This document shows positions 51,495-59,589 of a stretch of 64,000 nt of DNA, one piece after another. The position numbers and the translations under genes are program-made. This stretch comes from Methylobacillus arboreus. Its GTDB lineage: Bacteria > Pseudomonadota > Gammaproteobacteria > Burkholderiales > Methylophilaceae. Where the stretch lies: contig NZ_JAJAVC010000003.1 in the NCBI RefSeq assembly GCF_020532725.1, forward strand, positions 744,001-808,000. The letters are read 5' to 3'. The number at the start of each line of letters is the position of its first letter. Position 1 is the stretch's first letter. A model generated the notes under the pieces. The model saw only the letters and a list, made by a program, of their open reading frames with translations, made no database searches and was not told the origin of the DNA.

Positions 51495-51886
51495 GTCCAT
51501 CGACTCACGCCCGGTCGGCTTCGTGGTTCACCATCATCGGCACCATAGCGGCATTGGTGCATTACGTCAGTGCGATTATCCTGGAGTCTGCAATGCGCTT
51601 TAGCCCCGGCTCTGCAAACCTGTTGGCTTTCCTGTTAGCGTTCCCGGTCAGTTACTTTGGCCATCGCATGCTGTCTTTTGCTGGCAATCATTCGGAGCAC
51701 AGGCATGCACTACCTCGCTTTCTGCTGGTCGCCTGCACTGGGTTCGCCACGAACCAGCTACTATTGCTGAGTCTTCTGGCGTTTAGCCCGACACCTTTCT
51801 GGCTGGCGCTGGCGCTAGTTATGATTGTTGTGGCGCTAGCAACCTACGTTTTAAGCCGCTATTGGGTATTTAGGCATAGGGGCTGA
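51491..51886 (+). CDS. GtrA-family small membrane protein (lipid-linked sugar flippase candidate)
   Basis: 131 residues with four membrane helices. The pattern WFTIIGTIAALVHYVSAIIL, NLLAFLLAFPVSYFGHRMLSF and FLLVACTGFATNQLLLLSLL matches the GtrA/DPMS-associated family thought to help polyprenyl-phosphate sugars cross the membrane. It overlaps the GT2 by ATGA and is followed by the deacetylase after two bases, so all are one operon. Confidence 0.88.
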   Translation: MSPSTHARSASWFTIIGTIAALVHYVSAIILESAMRFSPGSANLLAFLLAFPVSYFGHRMLSFAGNHSEHRHALPRFLLVACTGFATNQLLLLSLLAFSPTPFWLALALVMIVVALATYVLSRYWVFRHRG

Positions 51887-51888
51887 TT

Positions 51889-52710
51889 ATGGTAACACCC
51901 TTGATATCGAGTGCGGATGATTATGCCCAGGTAGCTGCAATAGATGCCGGCATACTCAGCCTGATCAACCAGGGGCGGCTGACCGCCACCTCTTGTCTTA
52001 GTTTCAGTCCACGCTGGCGTGAGGCCGCCTCTGCCATTACATCGGAGATCAGGCAGCAGGCCGACATCGGCCTGCATATCGACTTTACGCAATACTCGCA
52101 GCCCGTACGCCACTCACATCCCCAGGTAGTCATACGCAGCCTGCTACGCGGTTTTGACAGGCAGCAGATACATGCCACGATTGCCAGCCAGCTAGACGCT
52201 TTTGAAGATGCGCTTGGTAGCGCACCGGACTATGTGGATGGGCATCAACATGTTCATCAATTGCCGCAAATAAGGGAAATCCTGCTACAAGAGCTGCAAA
52301 CACGTTATGCAGATGGGCTGCCCTGGATCAGGGTTTCACACCCTGTCGAGGATGGCATGAAAGGCCGGATAATATCGGCCTTGGGGGCGCATGCCATGCG
52401 GCAACAAGCCTTGAAGCGTGGGTTTAGAATGACCGATGTCCTGCTGGGGGTGTATGGATTTGATAGCAACGCGTCTATTTATAGCAACCAGCTCAAGCAC
52501 TGGTTGGAAGCTGCGGTTCGCGAAGCTGCCAATGGCCACATATGCGCCCTGATGTGCCATCCAGGATGGCTTAGCCATGACGAAACAGATCCAATCCGGC
52601 AATCACGGCCAACCGAATATCAGGCCTTATCCAGCCCGGAGTTTGCAGCAATGCTGCAAACACTCAATATCAGGCTGGAAAAAGGCAGCCGCTTGCTGGC
52701 TGGGGTTTAA
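51889..52710 (+). CDS. YdjC/ChbG/HpnK-type carbohydrate deacetylase
   Basis: 273 residues. The metal-binding motifs SADDYA (residues 6-11), GLHIDFTQY and DGHQHVHQLP, as well as CHPGW near the C terminus, are those of YdjC-family deacetylases. Members deacetylate chito-sugars, hopanoid-linked GlcNAc (HpnK) or undecaprenyl-phosphate GalNAc (NaxD). In the GT2-GtrA-GT-C setting the NaxD/LgmC-type role is favoured, making a free amino sugar before transfer to lipid A. That role is an inference. Confidence 0.87.
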   Translation: MVTPLISSADDYAQVAAIDAGILSLINQGRLTATSCLSFSPRWREAASAITSEIRQQADIGLHIDFTQYSQPVRHSHPQVVIRSLLRGFDRQQIHATIASQLDAFEDALGSAPDYVDGHQHVHQLPQIREILLQELQTRYADGLPWIRVSHPVEDGMKGRIISALGAHAMRQQALKRGFRMTDVLLGVYGFDSNASIYSNQLKHWLEAAVREAANGHICALMCHPGWLSHDETDPIRQSRPTEYQALSSPEFAAMLQTLNIRLEKGSRLLAGV

Positions 52711-52714
52711 TATC

Positions 52715-52738
52715 AAAAGGCCCTCTCGGGCCTTTGTT
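52715..52738. terminator. Bidirectional terminator
   Basis: 8-bp stem AAAGGCCC / GGGCCTTT (52716-52723 and 52728-52735) with a 4-nt loop. It serves the deacetylase gene (plus) and the secreted protein gene ending at 52740 (minus). Confidence 0.8.
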
Positions 52739-52739
52739 A

Positions 52740-53264
52740 TTACTGGGATTTACTACTACGAGGCGTCGTGGCAGCTGGCTTGGGTGGCGTTTTGTCCGTG
52801 GTTCTCTGCTCCAGCGCCTGCTTTTCCTCCGGTGTCAGTACTTTCATCACACACTCTTCAGTACCGTAGCTGCCGCCGCTGTCGTCAGGCTCGAAGTACT
52901 CCTTTCGGAAACCCCACCTATCCTTGCCTACCTTCTTGATGGTAGCAATACCCGTACTATGGTCTACGTTATTCTTCTTGTCGCGGATATTGAAGCTAAT
53001 TGCCAGGCGATTGCCAATGGCCACGGCTTGGCCATGGTAAATAGTGGAATTGACGGTTTCGGTTTCATAATAATAGGCACCGAATTTGCCATGGCTGCTG
53101 ACGCGGTTAAGCCTCAAGGCAACGACAACATCATAGGCACCGATGGAGGAATTTTCGCCCTTGCATTCGTAAAGGCCAGTATAGTTGGGACCGGTAAACG
53201 CGGGTTTTGCTTGAGCCAGACTGGAAAAAGCCAGCATGGCCGAGACAATTACTATTTTTTTCAT
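52740..53264 (-). CDS. Secreted protein of unknown function
   Basis: 174 residues. A clean signal peptide (MKKIVIVSAMLAFSSLAQA, cleavage after about residue 19) is followed by a beta-rich domain with two cysteines (YECKG and TEECVMK) that could form a disulfide bond, and a charged, proline-rich tail (TDKTPPKPAATTPRSSKSQ). No family is recognised. It lies convergent to the glycan gene cluster and upstream of nothing co-directional, so it is probably monocistronic. Confidence 0.75.
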   Translation of the reverse strand: MKKIVIVSAMLAFSSLAQAKPAFTGPNYTGLYECKGENSSIGAYDVVVALRLNRVSSHGKFGAYYYETETVNSTIYHGQAVAIGNRLAISFNIRDKKNNVDHSTGIATIKKVGKDRWGFRKEYFEPDDSGGSYGTEECVMKVLTPEEKQALEQRTTDKTPPKPAATTPRSSKSQ

Positions 53265-53516
53265 CCGGGGACTCTGAGTTATTGTGGCAATAGCGTTCTA
53301 TTGTAACGCGTATATGTGCCATCTCTGCAAGCCCAGTACAATATTTCCCGGTATATGCACTGCAACTATTATAAAGCTGGTCTGGTCTTATCAGCTGTTC
53401 CGTTTTTGTTTTTGATGACGAGGTGCTTTAATATATCGCTGCCCCAACATCACCAACCGGAACGCACATCTGCAGCATTTAACAACTACTCTAAATAACA
53501 TAACAACACTTCAACC

Positions 53517-55124
53517 ATGCTAAAAACTGCTGCCTTGTGGCGCTACAGTATTTTTAATTTCCTCTTGATTGCACTGCTGGCTCACTGGTTCTGGCAACAG
53601 AACCAGCCTATTGCCCTGCTTGAGCCTGAATTGCCTGCCAGTGGCAAGCTCAACTGTGTTTCCTACGCCCCCTATTACGGCAAGGGTGAAACGCCATTCG
53701 TTGCCACCACGGTGGCAGAAAAATCCAGAATAGAGCGGGATTTGCGCTTACTATCAGAACGCTTTGACTGCGTGCGCACATACTCTGTCAAGCAGGGATT
53801 GGACTATGTGCCCGAAGCAGCCTCCAAGCTTGGCATGAAGGTATTGCTGGGTGCTTGGGTAGGTTACGTAAAACTAGAGAACGACAAGGAAGTCGACCTG
53901 GCCATCAAGCTGGCCAATCGCTATCCCGAAACCGTCAAGGGCTTGATCATTGGCAATGAGGTATTGCTGCGCAAGGAGCAAACCGAAGATGTCATGCTGG
54001 CCTATCTGGAAGAAGCGCAACGCCGCACTGAAGTGCCTGTCACTTATGCAGATGTTTGGGAATTCTGGCTAAAGCATCCGCGCCTGGAACAAGCCGTGGA
54101 TTACCTCACGGTCCATATTCTGCCGTATTGGGAAGATGACCCACAAAACGTGGACAATGCGATTCATCATGCGGAAACAGTGATGGAGTCATTGGGTAAG
54201 ACCTTCTCCAAGCCGCTCTTTATTGGCGAAACCGGTTGGCCTTCTGTTGGCAAACACCGCAATGATTCAATTCCCAGCTTGGTCAACCAAGCAAGCTATC
54301 TGCGCCAGTTTATCCAGACAGCCCACGACAAGGGCTGGAACTACAATTTGATCGAAGCGATTGACCAGCCGTGGAAGCGTGACCTAGAAGGCACTGTCGG
54401 CGGTTATTGGGGTATGTACGACACGGATCTCAACAGTAAATTTGAGTTCACAGGCCCGGTTGCAGAACGTGACGATGGCTGGCAGCCAATTATCTGGGCT
54501 TTTGCCGGATTCATCCTGTTTTTCATCATTACAATCGCCCGCAAGGAGTTAAGGCTTCCCGCCTTGGTGGCAATGGGCTCTCTCGGCATCCTGAGCGGCG
54601 CCACGGCTTATATTCAGTGGGATTACCTGATTGCTGCCTGCCGCGACCTGGCAGAGTGGATAGCGCTGGTTGGCATTGTCCTGGTGGGTATTGCTGCCCT
54701 TCTCAATATGCCTGCCCTGCTCGCGCGAAGGCAAAACAAGGTGGTGCACAGCCTGCTGTTCATACTGGTATTGACTGCCATGATCACAAGCTTCCTGTTG
54801 ATCCCGAAGATGAGCTTTATCCCGCGTGATGTCGAGCTTCATCCTGTCATCGGCCAGCTTATCTACATGATGGATGGCCGCTATCGCAACTTCCCACTGG
54901 CGCTTTATGCATTGCCGGCATTGCAATATGCCATCGGACTTTCGCTGCTCGGGATTTTGCATCGCACCACGTTTGGCCGTTATCGCAGGCTCAACATCAT
55001 TGCCATCATCAGCGCATTGATTTGCCTGGTTCTGGAACCGTTGAACACGCATGCACTCTTATGGCTAGGCGTGGTCGCTTTGCTGGCTTATGCCAGTTGG
55101 CCGCGCAAGGGAGCCAAGGTTTGA
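53517..55124 (+). CDS. GH17 family membrane-anchored beta-glucan enzyme
   Basis: 535 residues. One N-terminal membrane anchor (about 10-28), a GH17 TIM barrel (about 45-320) and about six to seven C-terminal membrane helices (about 330-530). Both GH17 catalytic glutamates are in place: IIGNEVLL (about 147) and FIGETGWPS (about 238). Bacterial GH17 proteins of this build act as beta-1,3-glucan transglycosylases or exo-glucanases in the periplasm. The gene is a paralogue of the N-terminal part of the next one. The ribosome site is weak. Confidence 0.87.
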   Translation: MLKTAALWRYSIFNFLLIALLAHWFWQQNQPIALLEPELPASGKLNCVSYAPYYGKGETPFVATTVAEKSRIERDLRLLSERFDCVRTYSVKQGLDYVPEAASKLGMKVLLGAWVGYVKLENDKEVDLAIKLANRYPETVKGLIIGNEVLLRKEQTEDVMLAYLEEAQRRTEVPVTYADVWEFWLKHPRLEQAVDYLTVHILPYWEDDPQNVDNAIHHAETVMESLGKTFSKPLFIGETGWPSVGKHRNDSIPSLVNQASYLRQFIQTAHDKGWNYNLIEAIDQPWKRDLEGTVGGYWGMYDTDLNSKFEFTGPVAERDDGWQPIIWAFAGFILFFIITIARKELRLPALVAMGSLGILSGATAYIQWDYLIAACRDLAEWIALVGIVLVGIAALLNMPALLARRQNKVVHSLLFILVLTAMITSFLLIPKMSFIPRDVELHPVIGQLIYMMDGRYRNFPLALYALPALQYAIGLSLLGILHRTTFGRYRRLNIIAIISALICLVLEPLNTHALLWLGVVALLAYASWPRKGAKV

Positions 55125-55184
55125 GGGGGCACTTGGCATTGGCATTTTATTTGGCATTGATAACTAAAACCAAAAGACGACTTT

Positions 55185-57791
55185 ATGAAATTTATCAATA
55201 AATACAGCAAGGCCCTTATCATTGCATTAGCAGTCACCCTGCTGCATTTCGGTATTTGGGAAGTGATCAATCGTGCCCTGCCACTGATTGACGCCCCTCC
55301 CATTGTCAATGGGTTCGCCTATAGTGGCTACCAGATTGGCCAAAGCCCCCAGGAACGCAAATACCCCAGCACCAATGAACTATTGAAAGACCTGGAGCTC
55401 ATGAAGGGCTATACCAATCGCATCCGTATCTACGGTGCGCTTGAAAACCCTGAAACCACTGCGCTTGCCGCAAGGCTGGGGCTCAAGGTTACCGCAGGCG
55501 CCTGGCTGGGGCCGGACCACGAAGACAACAAGCGCGAGCTTGACGCCCTGCTAGCGCGTGCAGCGTTGTATCCCAATATAGAACGCATTATCGTCGGCAA
55601 CGAGGCCATGTTGCGTGCCGACCTCAATGTGGATGAAATGATTGCCTACCTGGAAGAGGCCCGCCGTACCTCACGCGTGCCGGTTTCAACGGCAGAGCCT
55701 TGGCACGTCTGGCTGCGCTATCCGCAACTGGTCAAGCACGTGGACTTTATCACCGTGCACCTCCTGCCCTATCACGAAGGCCTGCCTGCAGAAAAAGCAG
55801 TGGATTATGCGCTGGAACGCTATCAGGAGCTCATGGATAAATATCCACGCAAAAAGATCGTGATTGGCGAAATCGGTTGGCCAAGCAAGGGGCCGACCAT
55901 TGATGCATCAGTGGCCTCCAACGTCAATCAGGCGCGCTTTGTGCGCGAGTTCCTTGCCAAGACTGCTCATGAGAACTACGACTACTACCTGATGGAAGCG
56001 ATCGACCAGCCGTGGAAGGTCAAGATTGAGGGCTGGGCTGGTGCCTATTGGGGCATGTTCGATGCTGAACGCCAGGAGAAATATTCCCTGCACGGAGCAG
56101 TTCCCAAGGATTTGCGCTGGGTATCCAAGGCGCTCTGGGGCTCTCTCCTTGCCTTTATCCCGATATTCTTTATCGCGGTACGCTTCCGCGAATGGGGAAC
56201 AGGCGCCCAGATATCGCTCGCAGTCCTGCTGCAGGCTTGTATTACCGTGCTGGTCGTCACCTGGAACCTACCCGGGGATTACTACTACTCACTACGCGAC
56301 ATGATTATCCTGGTGGCACTGATCATGGCATTGCTCATGACTTCAGCAGTGCTCATGACGTATGCCGTGGAGTTCAGCGAGGTGATGTTCAAGGGATACT
56401 GGGTACGCGCCTACACGCCAGCTACACCGGCTCCGCCTGAAAAAGAAGCGTTTGTCTCGGTCCACCTTGCCTGTTACAACGAGCCTCCCGAGATGGTGAT
56501 TGCCACGATCGAAAGCCTGGTACAGCTCGATTACACCAATTTCGAAGTGCTGGTAATCGACAACAACACCAAAGACGAAAGCAAATGGAAGCCTGTGGAA
56601 GAATATATGGCGAAATTGCCGGACAACTTCAAGTTCTACCACCTGCCGCAATGGCCCGGCTTCAAGGCTGGCGCGCTCAATTTTGCCCTACAGGAAACCG
56701 ATCCAAGGGCTGAGGTGGTCGGCGTTGTAGATGCCGACTATGTTGTCGCCCGTGATTGGCTGGCAGTGCTGATCCCGCACTTCTCCGACCAAGGCGTCGC
56801 TGTAGTACAAGCACCTCAGGCCCACCGCGAATTTGAGAACAACTTCTTCCGTCGCATGAGCAACTGGGAATTCGAAGGCTTCTTCCGCATCGGCATGCAC
56901 CACCGCCATGAGCGCAATGCGCTGATCCAGCACGGCACCATGACACTGGTACGCCGCAAGGCCCTGGAAGATCTCGGCGGCTGGTCGGAATGGTGCATAT
57001 GCGAGGATACTGAGCTAGGCTTGCGCCTGCTGGAAGGTGGCTACGAGCTACGTTATATCGACAGAACCTTTGGCCGCGGCCTCACCCCTGCCAACTTCGA
57101 AGCATTGAAATCCCAGCGCTTCCGCTGGGCATTCGGTGCCATGCAGATCCTCAAGCATCACCTGCCCAAGCTGCTAGGCAAATCAACACTGACCTTTGGT
57201 CAGCGTTATCACTTCCTGACCGGCTGGCTGGGCTGGCTGGGTGATGGCCTGCAGTTTATTTTTACCATGAGCTCGATTGGCTGGACCCTGGCCATGCTGG
57301 CTTTCCCCAAATCGTTCAGCCTGCCGGTTTCCATCATGCTGACCCCGGTGCTCTGCTTCTTGGTAGTCAAGGGTGCATTAGGCCCCATCCTGTACCGTAA
57401 GACCATGAAGGATTGCAAATGGTCCGATATTCTAGGCGCCTCTCTCGCTGGCCTGGGGCTATCACATACCATTGCACGCGGCATCATGATGGGCCTGATC
57501 CAGAAACGCGGCGTATTCAAGACCACAAACAAGGGCAAGGCAGTCAAAGGCAGCATATTCAGCCTGCTCACACCGATCAGAGAGGAAGTCCTGTTGTTGC
57601 TTGCCCTGATCGTCGCAGCTGCCGCGATGATTTATGCACGTGGCTTCAACAATCTGGATGCCCAGCTTTGGGTCACCATGCTGACATTACAATCCCTGCC
57701 CTATTGGAGCACGCTGGCTTGCCAGATCATTGCCCAATTGCCAGATAGCAAACCAAAGCATAGTTCACAAACAATAAAGGCTATAGAATAA
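55185..57791 (+). CDS. GH17-GT2 fusion, NdvB-like beta-glucan synthase
   Basis: 868 residues. One N-terminal membrane helix, a GH17 barrel (about 40-310; glutamates in IVGNEAML at about 140 and VIGEIGWPS at about 229), then membrane helices and a processive GT2 (about 420-650) with DNNTKD, VDADYV (about 515), CEDTELGL and QRFRW (about 643), then more membrane helices. This architecture is that of Pseudomonas NdvB, which makes periplasmic beta-1,3-glucans. The cytoplasmic GT2 would polymerise UDP-glucose, while the periplasmic GH17 domain would branch or cyclise the chain. It follows the GH17 gene after 60 bases. Confidence 0.92.
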   Translation: MKFINKYSKALIIALAVTLLHFGIWEVINRALPLIDAPPIVNGFAYSGYQIGQSPQERKYPSTNELLKDLELMKGYTNRIRIYGALENPETTALAARLGLKVTAGAWLGPDHEDNKRELDALLARAALYPNIERIIVGNEAMLRADLNVDEMIAYLEEARRTSRVPVSTAEPWHVWLRYPQLVKHVDFITVHLLPYHEGLPAEKAVDYALERYQELMDKYPRKKIVIGEIGWPSKGPTIDASVASNVNQARFVREFLAKTAHENYDYYLMEAIDQPWKVKIEGWAGAYWGMFDAERQEKYSLHGAVPKDLRWVSKALWGSLLAFIPIFFIAVRFREWGTGAQISLAVLLQACITVLVVTWNLPGDYYYSLRDMIILVALIMALLMTSAVLMTYAVEFSEVMFKGYWVRAYTPATPAPPEKEAFVSVHLACYNEPPEMVIATIESLVQLDYTNFEVLVIDNNTKDESKWKPVEEYMAKLPDNFKFYHLPQWPGFKAGALNFALQETDPRAEVVGVVDADYVVARDWLAVLIPHFSDQGVAVVQAPQAHREFENNFFRRMSNWEFEGFFRIGMHHRHERNALIQHGTMTLVRRKALEDLGGWSEWCICEDTELGLRLLEGGYELRYIDRTFGRGLTPANFEALKSQRFRWAFGAMQILKHHLPKLLGKSTLTFGQRYHFLTGWLGWLGDGLQFIFTMSSIGWTLAMLAFPKSFSLPVSIMLTPVLCFLVVKGALGPILYRKTMKDCKWSDILGASLAGLGLSHTIARGIMMGLIQKRGVFKTTNKGKAVKGSIFSLLTPIREEVLLLLALIVAAAAMIYARGFNNLDAQLWVTMLTLQSLPYWSTLACQIIAQLPDSKPKHSSQTIKAIE

Positions 57792-57807
57792 CTATGCTCC
57801 TATAGCC
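57779..57807 (+). terminator. Hairpin at the end of the GH17-GT2 gene
   Basis: 8-bp stem GGCTATAG / CTATAGCC (57779-57786 and 57800-57807) that includes the last codons, followed by TTT. A second, stronger hairpin lies at 57877-57900. Confidence 0.55.
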
Positions 57808-57876
57808 TTTCTATGATGAGTTTAGTCATCATAAGCCATTAATACTTGGCGCTCCTAGCGTATTAAAGTTAAAAAA

Positions 57877-57900
57877 TAAAAGCCCCGATTGGGGCTTTTA
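57877..57900. terminator. Bidirectional terminator between the glucan synthase and pagL genes
   Basis: 10-bp stem TAAAAGCCCC / GGGGCTTTTA with a 4-nt loop and A/T tracts on both sides. Confidence 0.85.
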
Positions 57901-57919
57901 TCATATCTCGCTGTAGTAA

Positions 57920-58453
57920 TCAGAAATGATAAGTCAGCCTAATCTGGTTGAAATTAATACCTGGATTTTCTGAAGTAATACCTGCATTGGAGTAGTGCTG
58001 GAATCGGTAGCTAAGATCGTATTGCTGCCTTTCGCCAAACTTTAAGCCTAAACCAATATGATCACTAAACTCAAACCTTGATCCCATACTTGTATCCCCA
58101 TTTACCTGCTTGCCTGAAAACTGGTTTATGCCGATACCACCTTCGATGTATGGGGCTATACCGTTGATTGGCTGCCGTTCAAAACGGAAAACCGGGGTAA
58201 AGCCTATTCCGTAAATTTCTTTTCTTGGTGAAGGGCCATTACCTTTCCAAAATGAGGCGCCAAGTTCCCAGTATCCGCTCAAGAACCAGTCACCCTCAGC
58301 AAACCAGCGCTTATCCCAATTCCAATGTAGGGCAATATTCGCCATGTCGGCCTCAGAGCCGCTACCAGCAGTAAGGGAGATACCATCAAATGCCCAAGCT
58401 TGACTAGCTTGAAAACAGCCGATCAGGGCAAACATACTCAGGATTTTTTTCAT
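57920..58453 (-). CDS. pagL: Lipid A 3-O-deacylase, PagL family
   Basis: 177 residues. Signal peptide of about 21 residues, then an eight-stranded outer-membrane barrel. The PagL active site is in YRFQHYSNAGITSENPG with the His-Ser pair and downstream Glu. The C terminus ends in the typical aromatic YHF. PagL removes the 3-O-linked acyl chain from lipid A. AAAAGG precedes the ATG. It sits near genes that may decorate lipid A with an amino sugar. Confidence 0.92.
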   Translation of the reverse strand: MKKILSMFALIGCFQASQAWAFDGISLTAGSGSEADMANIALHWNWDKRWFAEGDWFLSGYWELGASFWKGNGPSPRKEIYGIGFTPVFRFERQPINGIAPYIEGGIGINQFSGKQVNGDTSMGSRFEFSDHIGLGLKFGERQQYDLSYRFQHYSNAGITSENPGINFNQIRLTYHF

Positions 58454-58849
58454 TGGTTAACCTTTTCTTATTAAAAGTACGGCGAGTTACGGTGACAGGT
58501 GAAAATTTTTGACAAGCATAAGACTAAGTAACTGCTGAGCTTTATCGGAAACCGAGAGTTTTTGTTGTAGGAATAGGATGACAATTCAATAAATTTACGA
58601 TGTCTACATACAAAAAAGAAAAGCCCTTTTCAGGGCCACTTCATATCAAGTCAGATTTTGAACTGCTTAATTTCTTGCATCCAGCCTTATCAGATTACAG
58701 GGACTAAACCTAGCATCTTTTTAATTACTATAAAGTTTATTGCTCTTACAACATCTTCAGTATCTACTTACATTTTAAGTTTTCCAGTTTTGCTAATTTA
58801 CTTATGAAAATTTAATTAATCGGATTTATTAATCTGCATAGGAGCTATC
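58454..58849. other. Gene-free AT-rich stretch between pagL and the 87-residue ORF
   Basis: About 400 bases, clearly AT-rich. It includes the upstream regions of two divergent genes and a weak hairpin near 58620-58638 (GCCC...GGGC). No ORF, tRNA or firm promoter was identified. Confidence 0.5.
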
Positions 58850-59113
58850 ATGAGTGTTCAAATTTTTAACCAGGTAGTAGTTGACCATCAAGTAAATTTC
58901 AAAGTCCTTAAAGATGGTAAGACCTATGACTTTTCGTTTTCAAAAGATGCAATTGATTATTGTGCAAATGCTCTCAGTATTAGTATCGATGAAGATTTGG
59001 ATCGGCTAGAGATTTTTGTAAAACTCGAAGATGATATTGCTGCAAAGGCCGAGGAAATATTAGAGCAAGGTGCACAAAAGAATGAAATGACTTATGTCAT
59101 TGATGCAAATTAA
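58850..59113 (+). CDS. Small acidic protein, possibly DUF1488-like
   Basis: 87 residues, acidic, no membrane helix or signal. The line VNFKVLKDGKTYDFSFSKDAIDYCANALSIS followed by a helical LEDDIAAKAEEILEQGAQ loosely resembles DUF1488 proteins, for which no function is known. TAGGAG at good spacing before the ATG supports translation. The surroundings are AT-rich and unlike the rest of the window. Confidence 0.6.
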   Translation: MSVQIFNQVVVDHQVNFKVLKDGKTYDFSFSKDAIDYCANALSISIDEDLDRLEIFVKLEDDIAAKAEEILEQGAQKNEMTYVIDAN

Positions 59114-59352
59114 TTTTCATTCACTTACTTTTGGTTTTATCTATTCTTATCAATCAACTTCTAAATCCTGTGAACCTGTATAAGTTGTCAGACGCCACTG
59201 ACAGTGGTTTCAGCGGGAGGAGGATACCAGCAGTAATGATTGAACTGTTACATTGCGGACTGCAATAGCTACAGGCTGCTGACCTCTAGGCTGGCAGAAG
59301 CAGCGGTCATAGGCCGCCCTCAATAATGTATTAAACAAATCGGAGGGAATAT

Positions 59353-59511
59353 ATGCCAATTTCTACCATTTTATTGGTTATCTTGATTCTTCTACTCATC
59401 GGAGCTCTGCCTAGTTGGGGCTATAGCAAGAGCTGGGGCTATGGCCCAAGCGGCGGTGTGGGGCTAGTGGTTCTTATATTGATTATTCTGCTGCTCACAG
59501 GGCGCATATAA
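59353..59511 (+). CDS. 52-residue DUF3309-like small membrane protein
   Basis: 52 residues: a hydrophobic helix (ISTILLVILILLLIGALP), a glycine/tyrosine/serine-rich turn (SWGYSKSWGYGPSGG) and a second helix ending LLLTGRI. This hairpin matches DUF3309 proteins, which are common and short in proteobacteria and of unknown role. GGAGGG lies five bases before the ATG. It is followed by a strong terminator at 59535-59558. Confidence 0.85.
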   Translation: MPISTILLVILILLLIGALPSWGYSKSWGYGPSGGVGLVVLILIILLLTGRI

Positions 59512-59534
59512 CGCATTACTAAGCAAATCTAAAT

Positions 59535-59558
59535 AAAAAAGCCCTTTAGGGCTTTTTT
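59535..59558. terminator. Bidirectional terminator after the DUF3309-like gene
   Basis: 11-bp stem (59535-59545 / 59548-59558) with A and T tracts on the outside and a 2-nt loop. It also lies behind the GGDEF-EAL gene ending at 59590. Confidence 0.85.
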
Positions 59559-59589
59559 ATATTATGTAGCCCGAAACTCAGTTTATTGC

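Noticed and set aside
53316-53498. 60-codon frame in front of the first GH17 gene
   Set aside because: No Shine-Dalgarno, no similarity recognised, and composition like intergenic DNA. A leader peptide cannot be excluded but is not supported.
53265-53516. Possible sigma-54 promoter before the GH17 gene
   Set aside because: A GTGCCA and a GCAAG word are present near 53320, but their order and orientation do not fit the -24/-12 consensus on either strand.
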